From the NCBI GenBank assembly GCA_023055425.1, contig JALGPY010000003.1, forward strand, positions 20,209,001 to 20,273,000: a DNA stretch of 64,000 nucleotides, written 5' to 3'. The DNA comes from Linanthus parryae (Eukaryota; Streptophyta; Magnoliopsida; Ericales; Polemoniaceae). Every line of letters begins with the position of its first letter. Positions within the stretch are counted from its first letter, which is position 1. Under the pieces are notes generated by a model. That model saw only the letters and a list, made by a program, of their open reading frames with translations, had not been told where the DNA came from and did not search any database. The position numbers and the translations under genes are program-made. Shown here piece after piece: positions 9,483-20,896 of this stretch.

Positions 9483-10504
9483 TACAAAATTGTAATAACT
9501 TTTTTTTTTCAGTCACCTGTTGCAGGTACAATTTGAATGTTATATAACATTGATACTAGTAGTATATATTGGCGCCTTATGTGATGTCCAAAAAATACCA
9601 GGCCAGAAATCTCCAAATATTTGCAGAGTATTTCGTTGAAGGACGAGTTGTGTCGCCAATAGAGGTAAATTACCCTTTACATCATCTGACTGTTCCTCGC
9701 ATTTGAAAATCGTAAACGAGACCCCTGCGTGGTGTCAGTAGAGGCTCCTGCCAGGTGGAAGGTATGCATGGAACAAGCACTGAAACACTCACTATATATG
9801 TTTGACACTTCCACTGATGTATGCTGCATATTGCTCGCTCGAGACCCCTGCATGGTGTGGGTGGAGACTCTGGCCTGGTGGAGACCATGCATACAATTCA
9901 CACATTGCACGCAAAATATTATATGTACACTGTATGTGCTCAGAAGTTATGGAAATTTATCGGTATAGTTGAATTGAGATGAGGGCTCCCTGAGAGCTGA
10001 AAATTGCATTTGACAATGTCACTGTTGCGCCTTCTTTCGCCAGTTGTCCATTGTTATCTGTGTGAATCAGATTTAAGAATGTGAATTTTTTATATCGGGT
10101 GAACAGCTTGCTAGCTGAGTTTAGTTTAGCATACACCTTGTACTGCGTAACATAATTCTTGTTCATACTTGTTAGAAAATTTATATGTTGTTTGTGAATG
10201 TCTTCAGGTTTTTTGAATCAGACTCCCAACACGACGATTGCATGACCGTGTAGCTTGCAAGAACTCAAGGTCGCCTCCACCTCCTATGCACGATACACGT
10301 TCACATCGGAGCTTCCCTACTCACAACTACGTACCTAGCTGTGCTAAGTTTGTAGTTTTGGTTTGGATGATATATAGTTTGTTAGGATTTTATGTTGTAG
10401 TTGATGTAAATGTACAAATTTTTGGTACATTGGGTTCGGTTGATATTAATAAAAAATTCATTTCTTTTCAAGGTGTTTATTAATTTGGTATTTTTTATGA
10501 AAAA
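9483..10504. other. Non-coding stretch with a 53-bp direct repeat
   Basis: GAGACCCCTGC(G/A)TGGTGT and the following GG(C/A)(T/C)..TGG.(A)GG..ATGCAT sequence occur at 9718-9770 and 9841-9893, 123 bp apart. A weak TTGGCG..CGCCAA foldback spans 9569-9662. ORFs across the repeat on both strands are short and look incidental. Nothing else is recognised. Confidence 0.4.
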
Positions 10505-11010
10505 TATTATTTTTATAGACGACCACTTCTCGACGAACAATTGGTGAGCAAAATGACTATATACGACGAGTAAAATTGTCGTTTTAAGAAATAAAGACAA
10601 GTATTATGTTCGTCTTTTCACGAAAAAAGGGCAAACAGCACAAAAGTTACGAAAAGAGATAATAAATAACGACGAAAAAAATAGTCGTGCAAAGACAAAA
10701 GACGATAAGAATAGTTGTCGGCATAAGTTCAACGACTAGAAAAGCTTGTCGAAATAATCGTCGGAAAAATATTTGACCAAGAATTTTTTGGTCGGGAAGT
10801 CGTCGGCAAATTATCAATGACAAGACACTTTCGTCGAAAACAGTGGTCGGTAAAAAAATTTTACCGACCACTGCGATATGTTGTCGCCCCGTCGAACTAA
10901 CGACGGAGCTATTCCGACGCACTTTGGACGAACATTTCTCGTTGTATTTGTATTCTAACGACAAATTTTCGGGATATAGCGATGAGTTTACTCGTCCTAA
11001 TAAACCGAAT
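10505..11010. mobile_element. Remnant of a transposon terminal region (TCG subterminal repeats)
   Basis: The region is crowded with short direct and inverted copies of CGTCG, TCGTCG and GTCGG (for example 10511-10545, 10795-10935), and has an inverted pair TGGTCGGTAAAA..TTTTACCGACCA at 10842-10871. Such arrays are typical of CACTA subterminal regions. I find no terminal inverted repeat or target duplication, so the superfamily is inferred from texture only. Confidence 0.4.
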
Positions 11011-11025
11011 TTTTTATACTCATTT

Positions 11026-11763
11026 AATAGTTTTCATTCTTAAATTTGTAAAATTTACTTTCATATTGATGAAAAATTGAAATTTTATTCAAATCAGTCG
11101 ACCATGCTATGTAATTTGTGAAATGAAGTTTAAACGTTGATAATATTTTATATTTATTTATGGTACTTCCTGTGAGGTGTACTATTTGGAAAATCAGATA
11201 GAACCACTATTTTTACCTCCCTTAATATTTTCAAAAACCTAAGAATAAATAACTAATTTAATAGAAAATTACTTATTTGTTAATACACATCTTACTCAGG
11301 ATATCGAAATTAATTTTTTTAATGTCTTATAATTTTATTGATTTAAATTAATTAGATTATTCTTTTTATATGTTATAAATGAGCGATTTAAAAATAAAAA
11401 ATAGTAAAGCCTTTGAAATTGGCTACTATATTTCTAAAAGAATATATATCTTAAAGGAATATTCTGGAGAAACTTAATTCTTACAAATAAAGAAATTTGT
11501 TTTTCATCAACTAACAAGAAAATTGTATAAATATTTTCTTTTACAATCACTTAAATTTAGAAGGAAACCTATGCTTAATACAAAATAATATTAATTTAAG
11601 GCTCTATCATGTTCCTTATGTACTAATTCGCAACTGAAAAATAAATTGACTTGTATTATTTTCAATGTGGCAACACGATCACTATTCGTATTTACTTTTA
11701 ACCACAATGATTTTAGAATAGTAAGTGCACGAAAACCCGCGCATAGCGCAAGTTAACGACTAG
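11026..11763 (+). mobile_element. Helitron-like array, unit 0 (5'-truncated)
   Basis: Begins abruptly inside the unit (TAGTTTTCATTCTTAAATTT) next to the TCG-repeat remnant. It ends with the Helitron-like 3' terminus: a GC hairpin (CGCGCATAGCGC at 11739-11750), then TTAACGACTAG with the terminal CTAG at 11760-11763, followed by T. Helitrons are known to end in a short hairpin plus CTRR and to insert between A and T. Confidence 0.65.
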
Positions 11764-14430
11764 TTAGTCATTTAAATAGGGAGCTGATAATTACAGCACA
11801 ATAAGTGTTAGTTACAGCACAGTTAAATTTTGAAAGACTACATTACCTCTATGGCTTCACTTCCTCAACCTTCTTTTTTTCTAACTAATAGACCCCACTG
11901 ATATTACCCTCAAACGTCTCGATGCCGTCAAAATTAAACACTAGTGTTAGTTACAAAACTACGCCTTTTATGTTATGAATTTATGTGTTAATCATAATAT
12001 AATAACATAAACTAAGCACAGCGTGATCTATATTTATCACATAAAATAATAACATAATATCAAAAATTGAGTTACTGTCAACGTGGTTTGATGTACTAAA
12101 GGGTATGAAAAAAAATCAAACAAATGACCTTTTCATAAAAAGGCGTGACTTCAAATATTGTATGAAATGTTGGATTTATGTAGCTCAAAATGCAGATATT
12201 AACAAAAAAAACTAACAATTTCTTACTCGCAAAGTGGGGTGAGAGTGATGTTGAAACAACAACTTCTTTCTACTGGTAGAAAATATATTCCTTTCAACAA
12301 AATTTATGCATTTTATTCGATCGCAAAATAGGAAACAAAATATCCAAAAGTTCACAATGAGTGCCTCCAAATATTTTTATATTAAAATTTTATGAATAAC
12401 ATATCAGAATTTACATACCGCTTATTTTTTTTGAAAATATTAAGGGAGGTAAAAATAGTGGTTCTATCTGATTGTCCAAATAGTACACAACTTACTCATA
12501 AGTAAGGAATAAATGGTTCTACATATAGATTGAGAATATGAAAATTTTTGTTTTATAGGCACTTGATAAAAAAAAAAAATTCTTAACTACTATATTTATA
12601 ATATCCACTATTTCGAAAGTAACTCAAACATTTGAAAATGCAATAGCGGATAAATAGTTATACCAATTGACTATCTTATTACACATCTTAAGAAGTATAA
12701 CAAACAAATAAAAAATATATTCTATAATATTAAAATAAAATTCTAACCAGATATTTACTGAGAAAAATTATCATGTTACGAAAAATTATTTATGTTAAAT
12801 ATGTTTTTTACAGACTTTTTTTTGCAAACATTTTAATAGACAATTACTTATTTGTTAATACACAACTTACTCATAATTTACATACCGCTTATTAAAATTG
12901 AAGAAACATATCTAGAAAATTTAATTTTGAAAGTGTTGAGTGAGTCATGGGTTATGTTTAAGCAATGACACGGTGTAATTATGACATATTTTATAGTTTT
13001 CATTCTTAAATTTGTAAATGTTAGTTAAGAATTGTACGAAATGTTGGATTACTATTTTTTTTTTTGTACACATAGCTATGACATCTATTGCATTATTTAT
13101 AAAAAGTTACTCCTTAAAGAAAGTTAAAAGAGAGTGGAGAAGATCATTTTAAAATAAATCATATTTTATGTAATTTAATCAATCCTTTTAAAAAACATAC
13201 GCATTTTGGTTTTTTGGTAAAGTAAGGAATAAATGGTTCTACATATAGATTGAGAATATGAAAATTGTTGTTTTATAGGCACTTGATAAAAAAAAAATCT
13301 TAACTACTATATTTATAATTTTACTATTTCGAAAGTAACTCAAACATTTGAAAAATGTAATAGCGGATAAATAGTTATACCAATTGATTATCTTATTACA
13401 CATCTTAAGAAGTATAACAAACAAATAAAAAATATTTTCTATAATATTAAAATAAAATTCTAACCAGATATTTACTGAGAAAAATTATCATGTTACGAAA
13501 AATTATTTATGTTAAATATGGTTTTTACAGACTTTTTTTTGCAAACATTTTAATAGACAATTACTTATTTGTTAATACACAACTTACTCAGAATTTACAT
13601 ACCGCTTATTAAAATTGAAGAAACACATCTAGAAAATTTAATTTTGAAAGTGTTGAGTGAGTCATGGGTTATGTTTAAGCAATGACACGGTGTAATTATG
13701 ACATATTTTATAGTTTTCATTCTTAAATTTGTAAATGTTAGTTTCACATTGAAGGAAAATTGAAATTTTATTCAAATCAACCGACCATGCTATGTAATCT
13801 GAGAAATGAAGTTTTAACGTTGATAATATTTTATATTTATTTATGGTACTTCCTGTGAGCTTTACAATTTGGACAATCACATAGAACCACTATTTTTACC
13901 TCCCTTATTATATTAAAAAAACTAAGACTAAGTAACTATTTTAATAGACAATTCCTTATTTGTTAATACACAGCTTACTCAGGATATCCAATTTTTTTTT
14001 AATCTTTTATAATTTAAATGATTTAAATTAATTGAATTGTTCATTTTATATGTAATTAAATGAGCGGCTTAAAAGTAAAAAATAGTAAAACCTTTGAAAT
14101 TGGTTACTATTTTTCTAAAAGAAGATATCTTAAAGGAATATTCTGGAGAACTTAATTCTTACAAATAAAGATTTTTTTTTTCATTAGCAGACAAGAAAAT
14201 CGTATAACTATTTTCTTTTACAATGACTTAAATTTAAAAGGAACCTATGTTTAATACAAAATAATATTAATTTAAGGGCCGTGTCATGTTCCTTATGTAC
14301 TAATTCGCAACTTAAAAGAAACTGATTTTGTATTATTTTCAATGTGGCAACACGATCACTGTTCGTATTCACTTTTAACCACTGTGATTTTAGAATAGTA
14401 AGTGCATGAGAAGCGCGAGTTAACGACTAG
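11764..14430 (+). mobile_element. Helitron-like array, unit 1 (with internal duplication)
   Basis: Starts with TTAGTCATTTAAATAGGGAG, the sequence found after every unit end, and finishes at CTAG 14427-14430. Its hairpin is degenerate (AAGCGCGAG, apparently missing about 5 bp). The unit contains long inverted arms: the ACCTCCCTTAATATT segment near 11217 (unit 0) and 13905 is present inverted at 12435-12490. It carries no helicase or Rep ORF, so it is non-autonomous. AT content is very high. Confidence 0.65.
12502..13745 (+). repeat. Direct duplication of about 520 bp inside unit 1
   Basis: The segment 12502-13025 (from TAAGGAATAAATGGTTCTAC to TTCTTAAATTTGTAAATGTT) is repeated almost exactly at 13222-13745, offset 720 bp. 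Other units carry it once. This is a local tandem duplication after the array formed. Confidence 0.75.
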
Positions 14431-15723
14431 TTAGTCATTTAAATATGGAGCTGATAATTACAGCACAACAAGTGGTACTTACAGCACAGTTAAGTTTTAA
14501 AAGACCACATTACCCCTATGGCTTCACTTCTTCTACCATCTTTTCTTCTAATTAATAGACCCCACTGATGTTACCCTCAAACGTCTCGATGCCCTCAAAA
14601 TTAAAAATTATTGTTAGTTAAAAGACTGCGTCTTTTCTAGTATGGATTTATGTGTTAATCTTAAAATAATAACATCAAACTAAGCACAGCGTGATCCATA
14701 TTTTTCACATAAAATAATAACATAATATCAAAAATTTTGTCACGGTTTGATGTACTGAGGAATATGAAGAAAAATCAAACCAATGACCTTTACATAAAAA
14801 GGCATGACTTCAAATATTGTACGAAATGTTGGATTTATGTTGCTCAAAATGCAGATATTAACAAAAAAAACGAACAATTTCTTACTCGCAAAGTGGGGTG
14901 AGAGTGATGTTGAAACAACAACTTCTTTCTACTGGTAGAAAATATATTCCTTTCAACAAAATTTATGCATTTTATTCGATCGCAAAATAGGAAACCAAAT
15001 ATCCAAAAGTTCACAATGAGTATTGCCTCCAAATATTTTTATATTAAAATTTTATGAATAACATATCAGAATTTACATACCGCTTAGTTTTTTTGAAAAT
15101 ATTAAGGGAGGTAAAAATAGTGGTTCTATGTGATTGTCCAAATAGTACACTTCACAGGAAGTACCATAAATAAATATAAAATTTTATCAACGTTAAAACT
15201 TCATTTCACAAATTACATGACATGGTCGATTGATTTGAATGAAATTTTAATTTTTCCTTCAATATGAAACTAACTTTTACAAATTTAAGAATGAAAACTA
15301 TAAAATATGTCGTAATTACACTATGTCATTGCTTAAACATAACCCATGACACACTCAACACTTTCAAAATTAAAATTTTCAGATGTGTTTATTCCATTTT
15401 AATATTTTTTAATATTTAAAATTGATAACACATTTTTCTAAATAAGAAAATGACTACTTAAAAGACTTTCGTAAATAGCTTCAAACTGATTACTATTTTT
15501 TTTGTACACAAAGCTATGACATCTATTGCATTATTTATAAAAAGTTACTCCTTAAAGAAAGTTAAAAGAGAGTGGAGAAGATCATTTCAAAATAAATCAT
15601 ATTTTCTGTAATTTAATCATTCTTTTAAAAAAAATACGCATTTTGGTTTTTTTGGTAAAGTAAGGAATAAATGGTTCTACATATAGATTGAGAATATGAA
15701 AATTGTTGTTTTATAGGCACTTG

Positions 15724-15767
<44 letters not shown>

Positions 15768-16361
15768 ACTACTATATTTATAATATCCACTATTTCGAAA
15801 GTAACTCAAACATTTGAAAAAAGCAATAGCGGATAAATAGTTATACCAATTGACTATCTTATTACACATCTTAAGAAGTATAACAAACAAATAAAAAATA
15901 TATTCTATATTATTAAAATAAAATTCTAACCAGATATTTACTGAGAAAAATTATCATGTTACGAAAAATTATTTATGTTAAATATGTTTTTTACAGACTT
16001 TTTTTTGCAAACATTTTAATAGACAATTACTTATTTATTAATACACAACTTACTCAAAATTTACATACCGCTTATTAAAATTGAAGAAACACATCTAGAA
16101 AATTTAATTTTGAAAGTGTTGAGTGAGTCATGGGTTATGTTTAAGCAATGACATGGTGTAATTATGACATATTTTATAGTTTTCATTCTTAAATTTGTAA
16201 ATGTTAGTTTCACATTGAAGGAAAATTGAAATTTTATTCAAATCAACCGACCATGCTATGTAATTTGAGAAATGAAGTTTTAACGTTGATAATATTTTAT
16301 ATTTATTTATGGTACTTCCTGTGAGCTTTACAATTTGGACAATCACATAGAACCACTATTT
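14431..16361 (+). mobile_element. Helitron-like array, unit 2 (cut by the Tat retrotransposon)
   Basis: Same unit start (TTAGTCATTTAAATATGGAG). The left arm is at about 15095-15390 and the inverted right arm at about 16090-16361. It stops inside ACCACTATTT, where the truncated Tat element begins. A run of more than 30 adenines lies at 15727-15762. The inverted arms contain a 72-codon ORF (minus strand, 16346-16128) that recurs in other units. Confidence 0.65.
15727..15762. repeat. Poly-A tract
   Basis: An uninterrupted adenine run of more than 30 bases. The same site in sister units has only 7-12 adenines, so this is local expansion (or assembly slippage), not a retrotransposon tail. Confidence 0.8.
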
Positions 16362-16401
16362 AAAGAGCGTATTCGACCGCCTGCGCCGATACCAACTCAA
16401 A

Positions 16402-18892
16402 ATGAACCCCTTGAAATGTGCATTCAGAGTTACTTCCGGAAAATTCCTTGGATTCGTCATGGCATCGAAATTGACCAAGCAAAAATCAAGGCCATCGTGA
16501 AAATGCCAGAGCCACGAAATATCCATGAGCTTAAGAGCCTACAAGGAAGTTTGGCGTATCTCAGGAGGTTCATATCGAACTTGGCAGGAAGATGTCAACC
16601 TTTCAACAAACTCATGTAGAAAGGAGTTCCCTTTGAATGGGACGAAGCTTGCAGCAATGCGTTTGAAAGCATAAAGTCTTACCTGACGAAGTCACCAGTC
16701 TTGGCTGCCCCCATTCCAGGAAAGCCGTTAATCTTATACATTGCGGCACAGGAACGTTCTGTCGGTGCCCTACTAGCTCAAGAAAATGACGAGAGCAAAG
16801 AAAATGCGTTATACTACTTGAGCAGGATGATGAATCCTTACGAGCTGAATTACTATCCCATCGAGAAGACATGCCTAGCCCTGGTATATGCTATTCAAAA
16901 ACTAAGACATTACTTCCAGTCTCATACCGTTCGTCTCATATCGAAGGCCAATCCGGTCAAGCACATCATGTCAAAACCGGTGTTGTCAGACAGGTTGGCC
17001 CGATGGTCCCTTATGATGCAAGAATTTGAAATCATCTACGTCCCCCAGAAAGCGGTCAAAGGTCAAGCATTGGCGGACTTCCTAGCAGACCATTCGATAC
17101 CTGCTGAATGGGAGTTATCAGAAGACTTGCCTGACGAAGACATCTTCTTTGTCGAAGTTCTTCAACCACGGAAAATGTACTTTGACGGAGCCTCCCATCG
17201 GGATGGAGCCGGGGCAGGCGTGATCTTCATCTCACCAGAAGGGGACATGTTTCCATATGCATTCCTTTTGACCCAAAACTGCTCAAATAATGAAGCGGAA
17301 TACCACGCACTCATAATTGGCTTGGAGATTGCCATCGAAATGAAACAATCACGGCTCGAGGTTTTCGGGGACTCCATGCTGATCGTCAACCAACTTCTAA
17401 ACAATCACGAAGTGAAGAAGCCTGAGCTGATACCGTTGCACAAGTACCCCTCTCTCCTACTCATATGTCTCGGCGAGGTCATCATGCAACACGTACCGAG
17501 GAAAGAAAACAAGCAAGCCGACGCACTCGCCAACTTAGCTTCCAACTTGGCTCTTCCTGATCTTGAAACAAAGATTCCAATCTACCGAAGAGTGATCGCA
17601 CCCCAAGCAGCAGCTGATCTTGAAGTTAACGTCATTTCTGTGCCCGAAATAGAGAATGAAGACTGGCGTCACCCATTAATCGAATACTTGAGAGATGGGA
17701 AGCTCCCGGACGATCCTCGCAAGAGAACATACATAAAGCGACGTGCACCACGTTTCATCTTCTACAAAGAAATACTCTACCGTCGTTCCTTCGAGGGACT
17801 GTTCCTCCGTTGCCTAGAAGATTCGGAAGCCAAGCTAGCCCTGGAAGAAGCTCACTCTGGGATATGTGGCGCTCACCAATCGGGGCCAAAGCTCCACTTT
17901 CGAATCAAGAGAATGGGCTACTACTGGCCTACGATGATCAAAGATTGCATGGATTACGTTAAGAGATGTCGGGCATGTCAATTCCATGCGAACTTCATCC
18001 ACCAGCCTCCGGAGCCGCTTCACCCAACCATCGCCTCGTGGCCCTTCGATGCATGGGGATCGGACGTTGTAGGACCCCTGGACATTTATACATACTGGCC
18101 GCCACCGACTATTTCTCCAAATGGGCCGAAGGTGCTCCACTAAGAGAAGTCAAGAAGGAAACAGTGGTCCACTTCATTCGAACAAGCATCATCTTTAGGT
18201 ATGGGGTACCTCGCTACATCATCAACGACAATGGAAAGCCCTTCTACAACAGTTTGATGAGTAAACTTTGTGAACAGTTCGGGTTCAAGCAATACAACTC
18301 TTCCATGTACAACGCACCCACAAATGGTTTGGCAGAGGCATTCAACAAAACGTTGGGAAACTTGTTGAAGAAGGTTGTTGCTAAATCCAAGAGAGATTGG
18401 CACGAAAGATTGGGAGAAGCTCTGTGGGCCTACCGGACAAATTATCGAACACCGACACAATCAACGCCATACGCGCTAGTGTACGGTGTGGAAGCTGTCT
18501 TGCCACTAGAACGACAAATTACATCGCTCAGGGTAGCCGTACAAGAAGACCTGACTGAGGATGAGAAAGCACGTCTTCGACTCGAGGAGTTAGAAGCACT
18601 TGACGAAATGATACTAGGGTCTCAACAAAGGATGGAATGTTACCAAGCTCGTATGACAAAGGCGTTCAATCGGAAGGTCCGAGCAAGATCATTTCAGAAA
18701 GGAGATTTGGTTCTCGCAGTCAGACGACCCATCATCTTGAGTCACCGGCGAGGGGACAAATTTACTTCGAAATGGGACCGGCCCTACGTTGTGCAATACG
18801 TATACTCAAGTGGTGCATACATGTTGACTGACAAGGATGGGATGGAACTTGGCCCTATTAATGGGAAGTTCCTGAAACGCTACTACCCATAG
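16402..18892 (+). pseudogene. pol: Tat pol remnant: RT end, RNase H, archaeal-type RNase H, integrase
   Basis: From MNPLKCAFRVTSGKFLGF the RT C-terminus is readable, followed by the connection domain (RGIEID-like, KMPEP, FISNLAGRCQPF). A first RNase H domain (ILYIAAQERSVGALLAQEN, ALVYAIQKLRHYFQ) comes next. A second RNase H follows: for the ORF beginning at 16701 its acidic residues are D162 (FDGAS), E200 (NNEAEY), D223 (GDSML) and D274 (ADALANLAS). Integrase has a zinc-binding-like region ending in CRAC, then a DD35E core: D at 18063 (GSDVVGPL), D at 18227 (NDNGKPF), E at 18335 (GLAEAF). Breaks: a frameshift near 16455, an in-frame TAG at 16617-16619, and a frameshift near 18083 where a few codons after GPL are missing. 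The integrase core residues persist, but the polyprotein cannot be made as one chain. Confidence 0.9.
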
Positions 18893-19558
18893 AGCCACAA
18901 AATGCTCCTTGAAGCACGAGCCTAAACTGCACATCGCTCCTCGACGTACGAGCTTAAACTACACGTCATTCCTGTAAATAAAAAAACAAACAAACAAAAA
19001 AAAAGGGAAAAGAAAAGAAAAGAAAAATAGTTGGTGATGGGCCACTGCATTTATGCCCCAACAAGAAACCGCCTCCTCTCCTGGGATATGTGGTGCTAGC
19101 CGAATCTCGTTCCTCCTTATAAGACACTGAACAAACAAGTCGAAGATTCAGACCATCTACAAGTTCGTCGCTCGTGATAAAGATATATTGAGTTTCCCTT
19201 GCGAGTAGAGAGAGGCACCATGACGGGTTCACCAACAAGGACGCCACCCCCCTCACTGTTCATATGGTCATTCGGAAGTGCATCGTCATCTCCGCTCCCG
19301 ACAACGGCTCAGTACCAGGGAAGTAGATACGAAAGACCAATAAGAGATCGCCTGGTCCTTGTCAACAGACAGGGTGCGGATATCATCTTGCCTGCGAGCA
19401 TCGCCGGAAGGATCCATTATATCAGTCTCAGACGAGGCCATGAATCTGACGGTCAAACATTTGAGTGGATTTTGAGGCTGAGGGAAAAAATTTTGGATTT
19501 ACATAACACTCCAACATCGACCCGGTCACAAGGTAGGTCTCGAAGTCCATCTCCTTAA
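18893..19558 (+). other. Tat extra-region cassette 1 (leader, TATA, ORF)
   Basis: Begins with CTCCTTGAAGCACGAGCCTA and CCTCGACGTACGAGCTTAAA, which recur at 19574-19630 and 20467-20495. Next comes a GGGCCACTGCATTTATGCCC-like block, a TATA-like TTATAAG at 19117, and an ORF starting at 19220. Cassettes 2 and 3 repeat this order, so the region looks like tandem duplication of a transcription unit inside the retroelement. Confidence 0.55.
19220..19558 (+). CDS. Small TCP-domain-like protein, cassette 1 (112 residues)
   Basis: The first ATG is at 19220, about 100 bases after a TATA-like box. The N-terminus is Ser/Pro/Thr-rich (MTGSPTRTPPPS) and matches that of the cassette 2 protein. The C-terminal half reads RDRLVLVNRQGADIILPASI, then AGRIHYISLRRGHESDGQTF, then EWIL. 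Its order (basic start, P-A-x-x-A-x-R-I, G-H-x-S-D, T-[FI]-E-W-[IL]-L) corresponds to the basic helix-loop-helix fold of class I TCP transcription factors. Several basic DNA-contact positions are replaced (QGADII where TCPs have GRRIRM), so DNA binding is doubtful. It may be a captured, diverged TCP gene of the retroelement. Family assignment is by eye. Confidence 0.55.
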   Translation: MTGSPTRTPPPSLFIWSFGSASSSPLPTTAQYQGSRYERPIRDRLVLVNRQGADIILPASIAGRIHYISLRRGHESDGQTFEWILRLREKILDLHNTPTSTRSQGRSRSPSP

Positions 19559-19880
19559 CAAGAGGCCCGAGAACTCCTTAATGCACGAGCCTAAACTGCA
19601 CATTGCTCCTCGATGTACGAGCTTAAACTACATGTTACTCCTGGCCCACACGAGTTAAAATTGTGACCAGAAAGTCAAGAGCCTTAAACCAAGGGGGCCT
19701 GTTGCATTTATGATTCCGCACGCTACCGCTTCATTTCCGGATCTGGGACCCCCAAAAGTTGCTCCTCCTCAATATATACAGGGCCTTCACCAAATGTTGA
19801 ACACTCAGAGCACTTCCCTCAAGCTACCTGTCAAGAACCAAGATAGCTTGAATCCCTTTTGCAGTCCCAAGTAAAACTCC

Positions 19881-19968
19881 ATGTCTGAGTCACCAACCAA
19901 AACTCCTCCTCCCTCACCATCATCATGGTCATTGGGGACATATTCATCGTCTTCGTCGTCGACATCAC

Positions 19969-20031
<63 letters not shown>

Positions 20032-20372
20032 TATTATCACGACCAGTGACCGCGAACACCTCTGCAGTATTGGTAGGTACACCAATCGGATCTTTCCAGG
20101 GGTACCTGTCACAACCGCCGCCCAGAAGCTCTCTACTCCCGGCGTTTCCATGGCCACACGCATTTCCATCATCACCGGCACCAAGGGCGGGTGTGGCCTC
20201 AACCTCGAGAAGGATACCCAAAAGGCGAATAGCAAGAGAACGCCAAGTCCTAATTGGTAGGCAAGATGCAGACATCATCCTGCCCGCAAGCCTCGCAGCT
20301 AGAGTCCACTACATCACTCGTAGGATGGGCCACCGATCGGACAGTCAAACTATTGAATGGTTGCTGCACTAG
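19881..20372 (+). CDS. Small TCP-domain-like protein, cassette 2 (163 residues)
   Basis: The N-terminus MSESPTKTPPPSPSSWSLGT matches cassette 1. A poly-serine tract follows, encoded by a TCA/ATC microsatellite, then a Pro-rich middle. The C-terminus is the better TCP match of the two: RERQVLIGRQDADIILPASL, AARVHYITRRMGHRSDSQTI, EWLLH, stop. Class I TCP proteins typically have the pattern P-A-x-x-A-A-R-V..T-R-x-x-G-H-x-S-D-x-x-T-I-E-W-L-L, and nearly every one of those positions is present. The basic region differs and is one residue longer by my alignment. The ORF ends right after the domain. Open and undisrupted, unlike pol in the same element. A role as a transcriptional regulator or competitor is inference. 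Confidence 0.6.
19963..20031. repeat. (ATC)n microsatellite within the cassette 2 ORF
   Basis: About 20 near-perfect trinucleotide repeats encode poly-Ser in the sense frame. They also create spurious poly-Ile, poly-Asp and poly-Met ORFs in other frames. Confidence 0.9.
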
Positions 20373-20455
20373 GCCGAACGTATCACAAAGTTGCCTAATT
20401 CTCAAGCATCGGTCTTGCCTCCGGCTAGGCCTCGAAGCCCACCCCAGTAAAAGAG

Positions 20456-20896
20456 AAGTCCAAACGCTCCTTGATGCACGAGCTTAAACTGCACATCACC
20501 AAAAAAAACAAATGAAGTCCAACCCCGAGTGCATTGCATTGTTGCCCTAACGCTTCAAAGCTGGCGTTGCCACCTCAACCTCCAATGGTCGGCCGCCCCT
20601 CCAACGGCTAAAAATGGCCAAAAGTCAGTTTTACCCTTTGTCCTATCCGTGTAACGGCTAGTAGGGAGGTCAGGAACGTAAATTCAATGCTCTTGGAGTT
20701 TCTATAAATAGAAGCTCCATAACATTCTACCTTCATTCCTCAAACATATTCAGAAATGTCTCCGGAGATTGTCATTGTACTGATCATATACGTTTACGTG
20801 ATGGTCCTCTTTGCGCGCCTCGGCCTTTCCTTCATCAATCAACCTTTGCTTCTTTCCTTTTGGTTTGGTTGTTCGGGTTTATCCTTATGTTGCTAG
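20456..20896 (+). other. Tat extra-region cassette 3 (leader, TATA, short ORF)
   Basis: Starts with GCTCCTTGATGCACGAGCTT, then a GAGTGCATTGCATTGTTGCC block, and a strong TATA box (CTATAAATAG at 20702-20711) 45-55 bases before the ATG at 20756. It contains two copies of an AACGGCTA motif near 20605 and 20650. It matches cassettes 1 and 2 in its leader but encodes an unrelated product. Confidence 0.5.
20756..20896 (+). CDS. 46-residue hydrophobic peptide ORF, cassette 3
   Basis: ATG at 20756 to TAG at 20894-20896. The start reads MSPEIVIVLIIYVYVMVLFA, a continuous hydrophobic stretch that would form one membrane segment. It is followed by RLGLSFINQP and a second hydrophobic part rich in Leu/Phe/Trp/Cys. 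Support comes from position, directly behind the strongest TATA box of the three cassettes. I know of no homologue and translation is unproven. Confidence 0.35.
   Translation: MSPEIVIVLIIYVYVMVLFARLGLSFINQPLLLSFWFGCSGLSLCC

Larger units (their letters stand above)
19561..20454 (+). other. Tat extra-region cassette 2 (leader, TATA, ORF)
   Basis: Repeats the cassette 1 layout: TGCACGAGCCTAAACTGCAC and CTCCTCGATGTACGAGCTTA at 19580-19630, GGGGCCTGTTGCATTTATGA near 19698, a TATA-like AATATATACA at 19771-19780, and the ORF starting at 19881. The TATA-to-ATG distance (about 105 bp) is nearly the same as in cassette 1. Confidence 0.55.

Noticed and set aside
17162..18460. Minus-strand ORFs opposite RNase H and integrase
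   Set aside because: Shadows of the pol coding strand, where conserved catalytic motifs are present.
19831..20278. Long ORFs rich in poly-Asp, poly-Met or poly-Ile around 19.8-20.3 kb
   Set aside because: They are other frames of the ATC microsatellite inside the sense TCP-like ORF and have no independent support.
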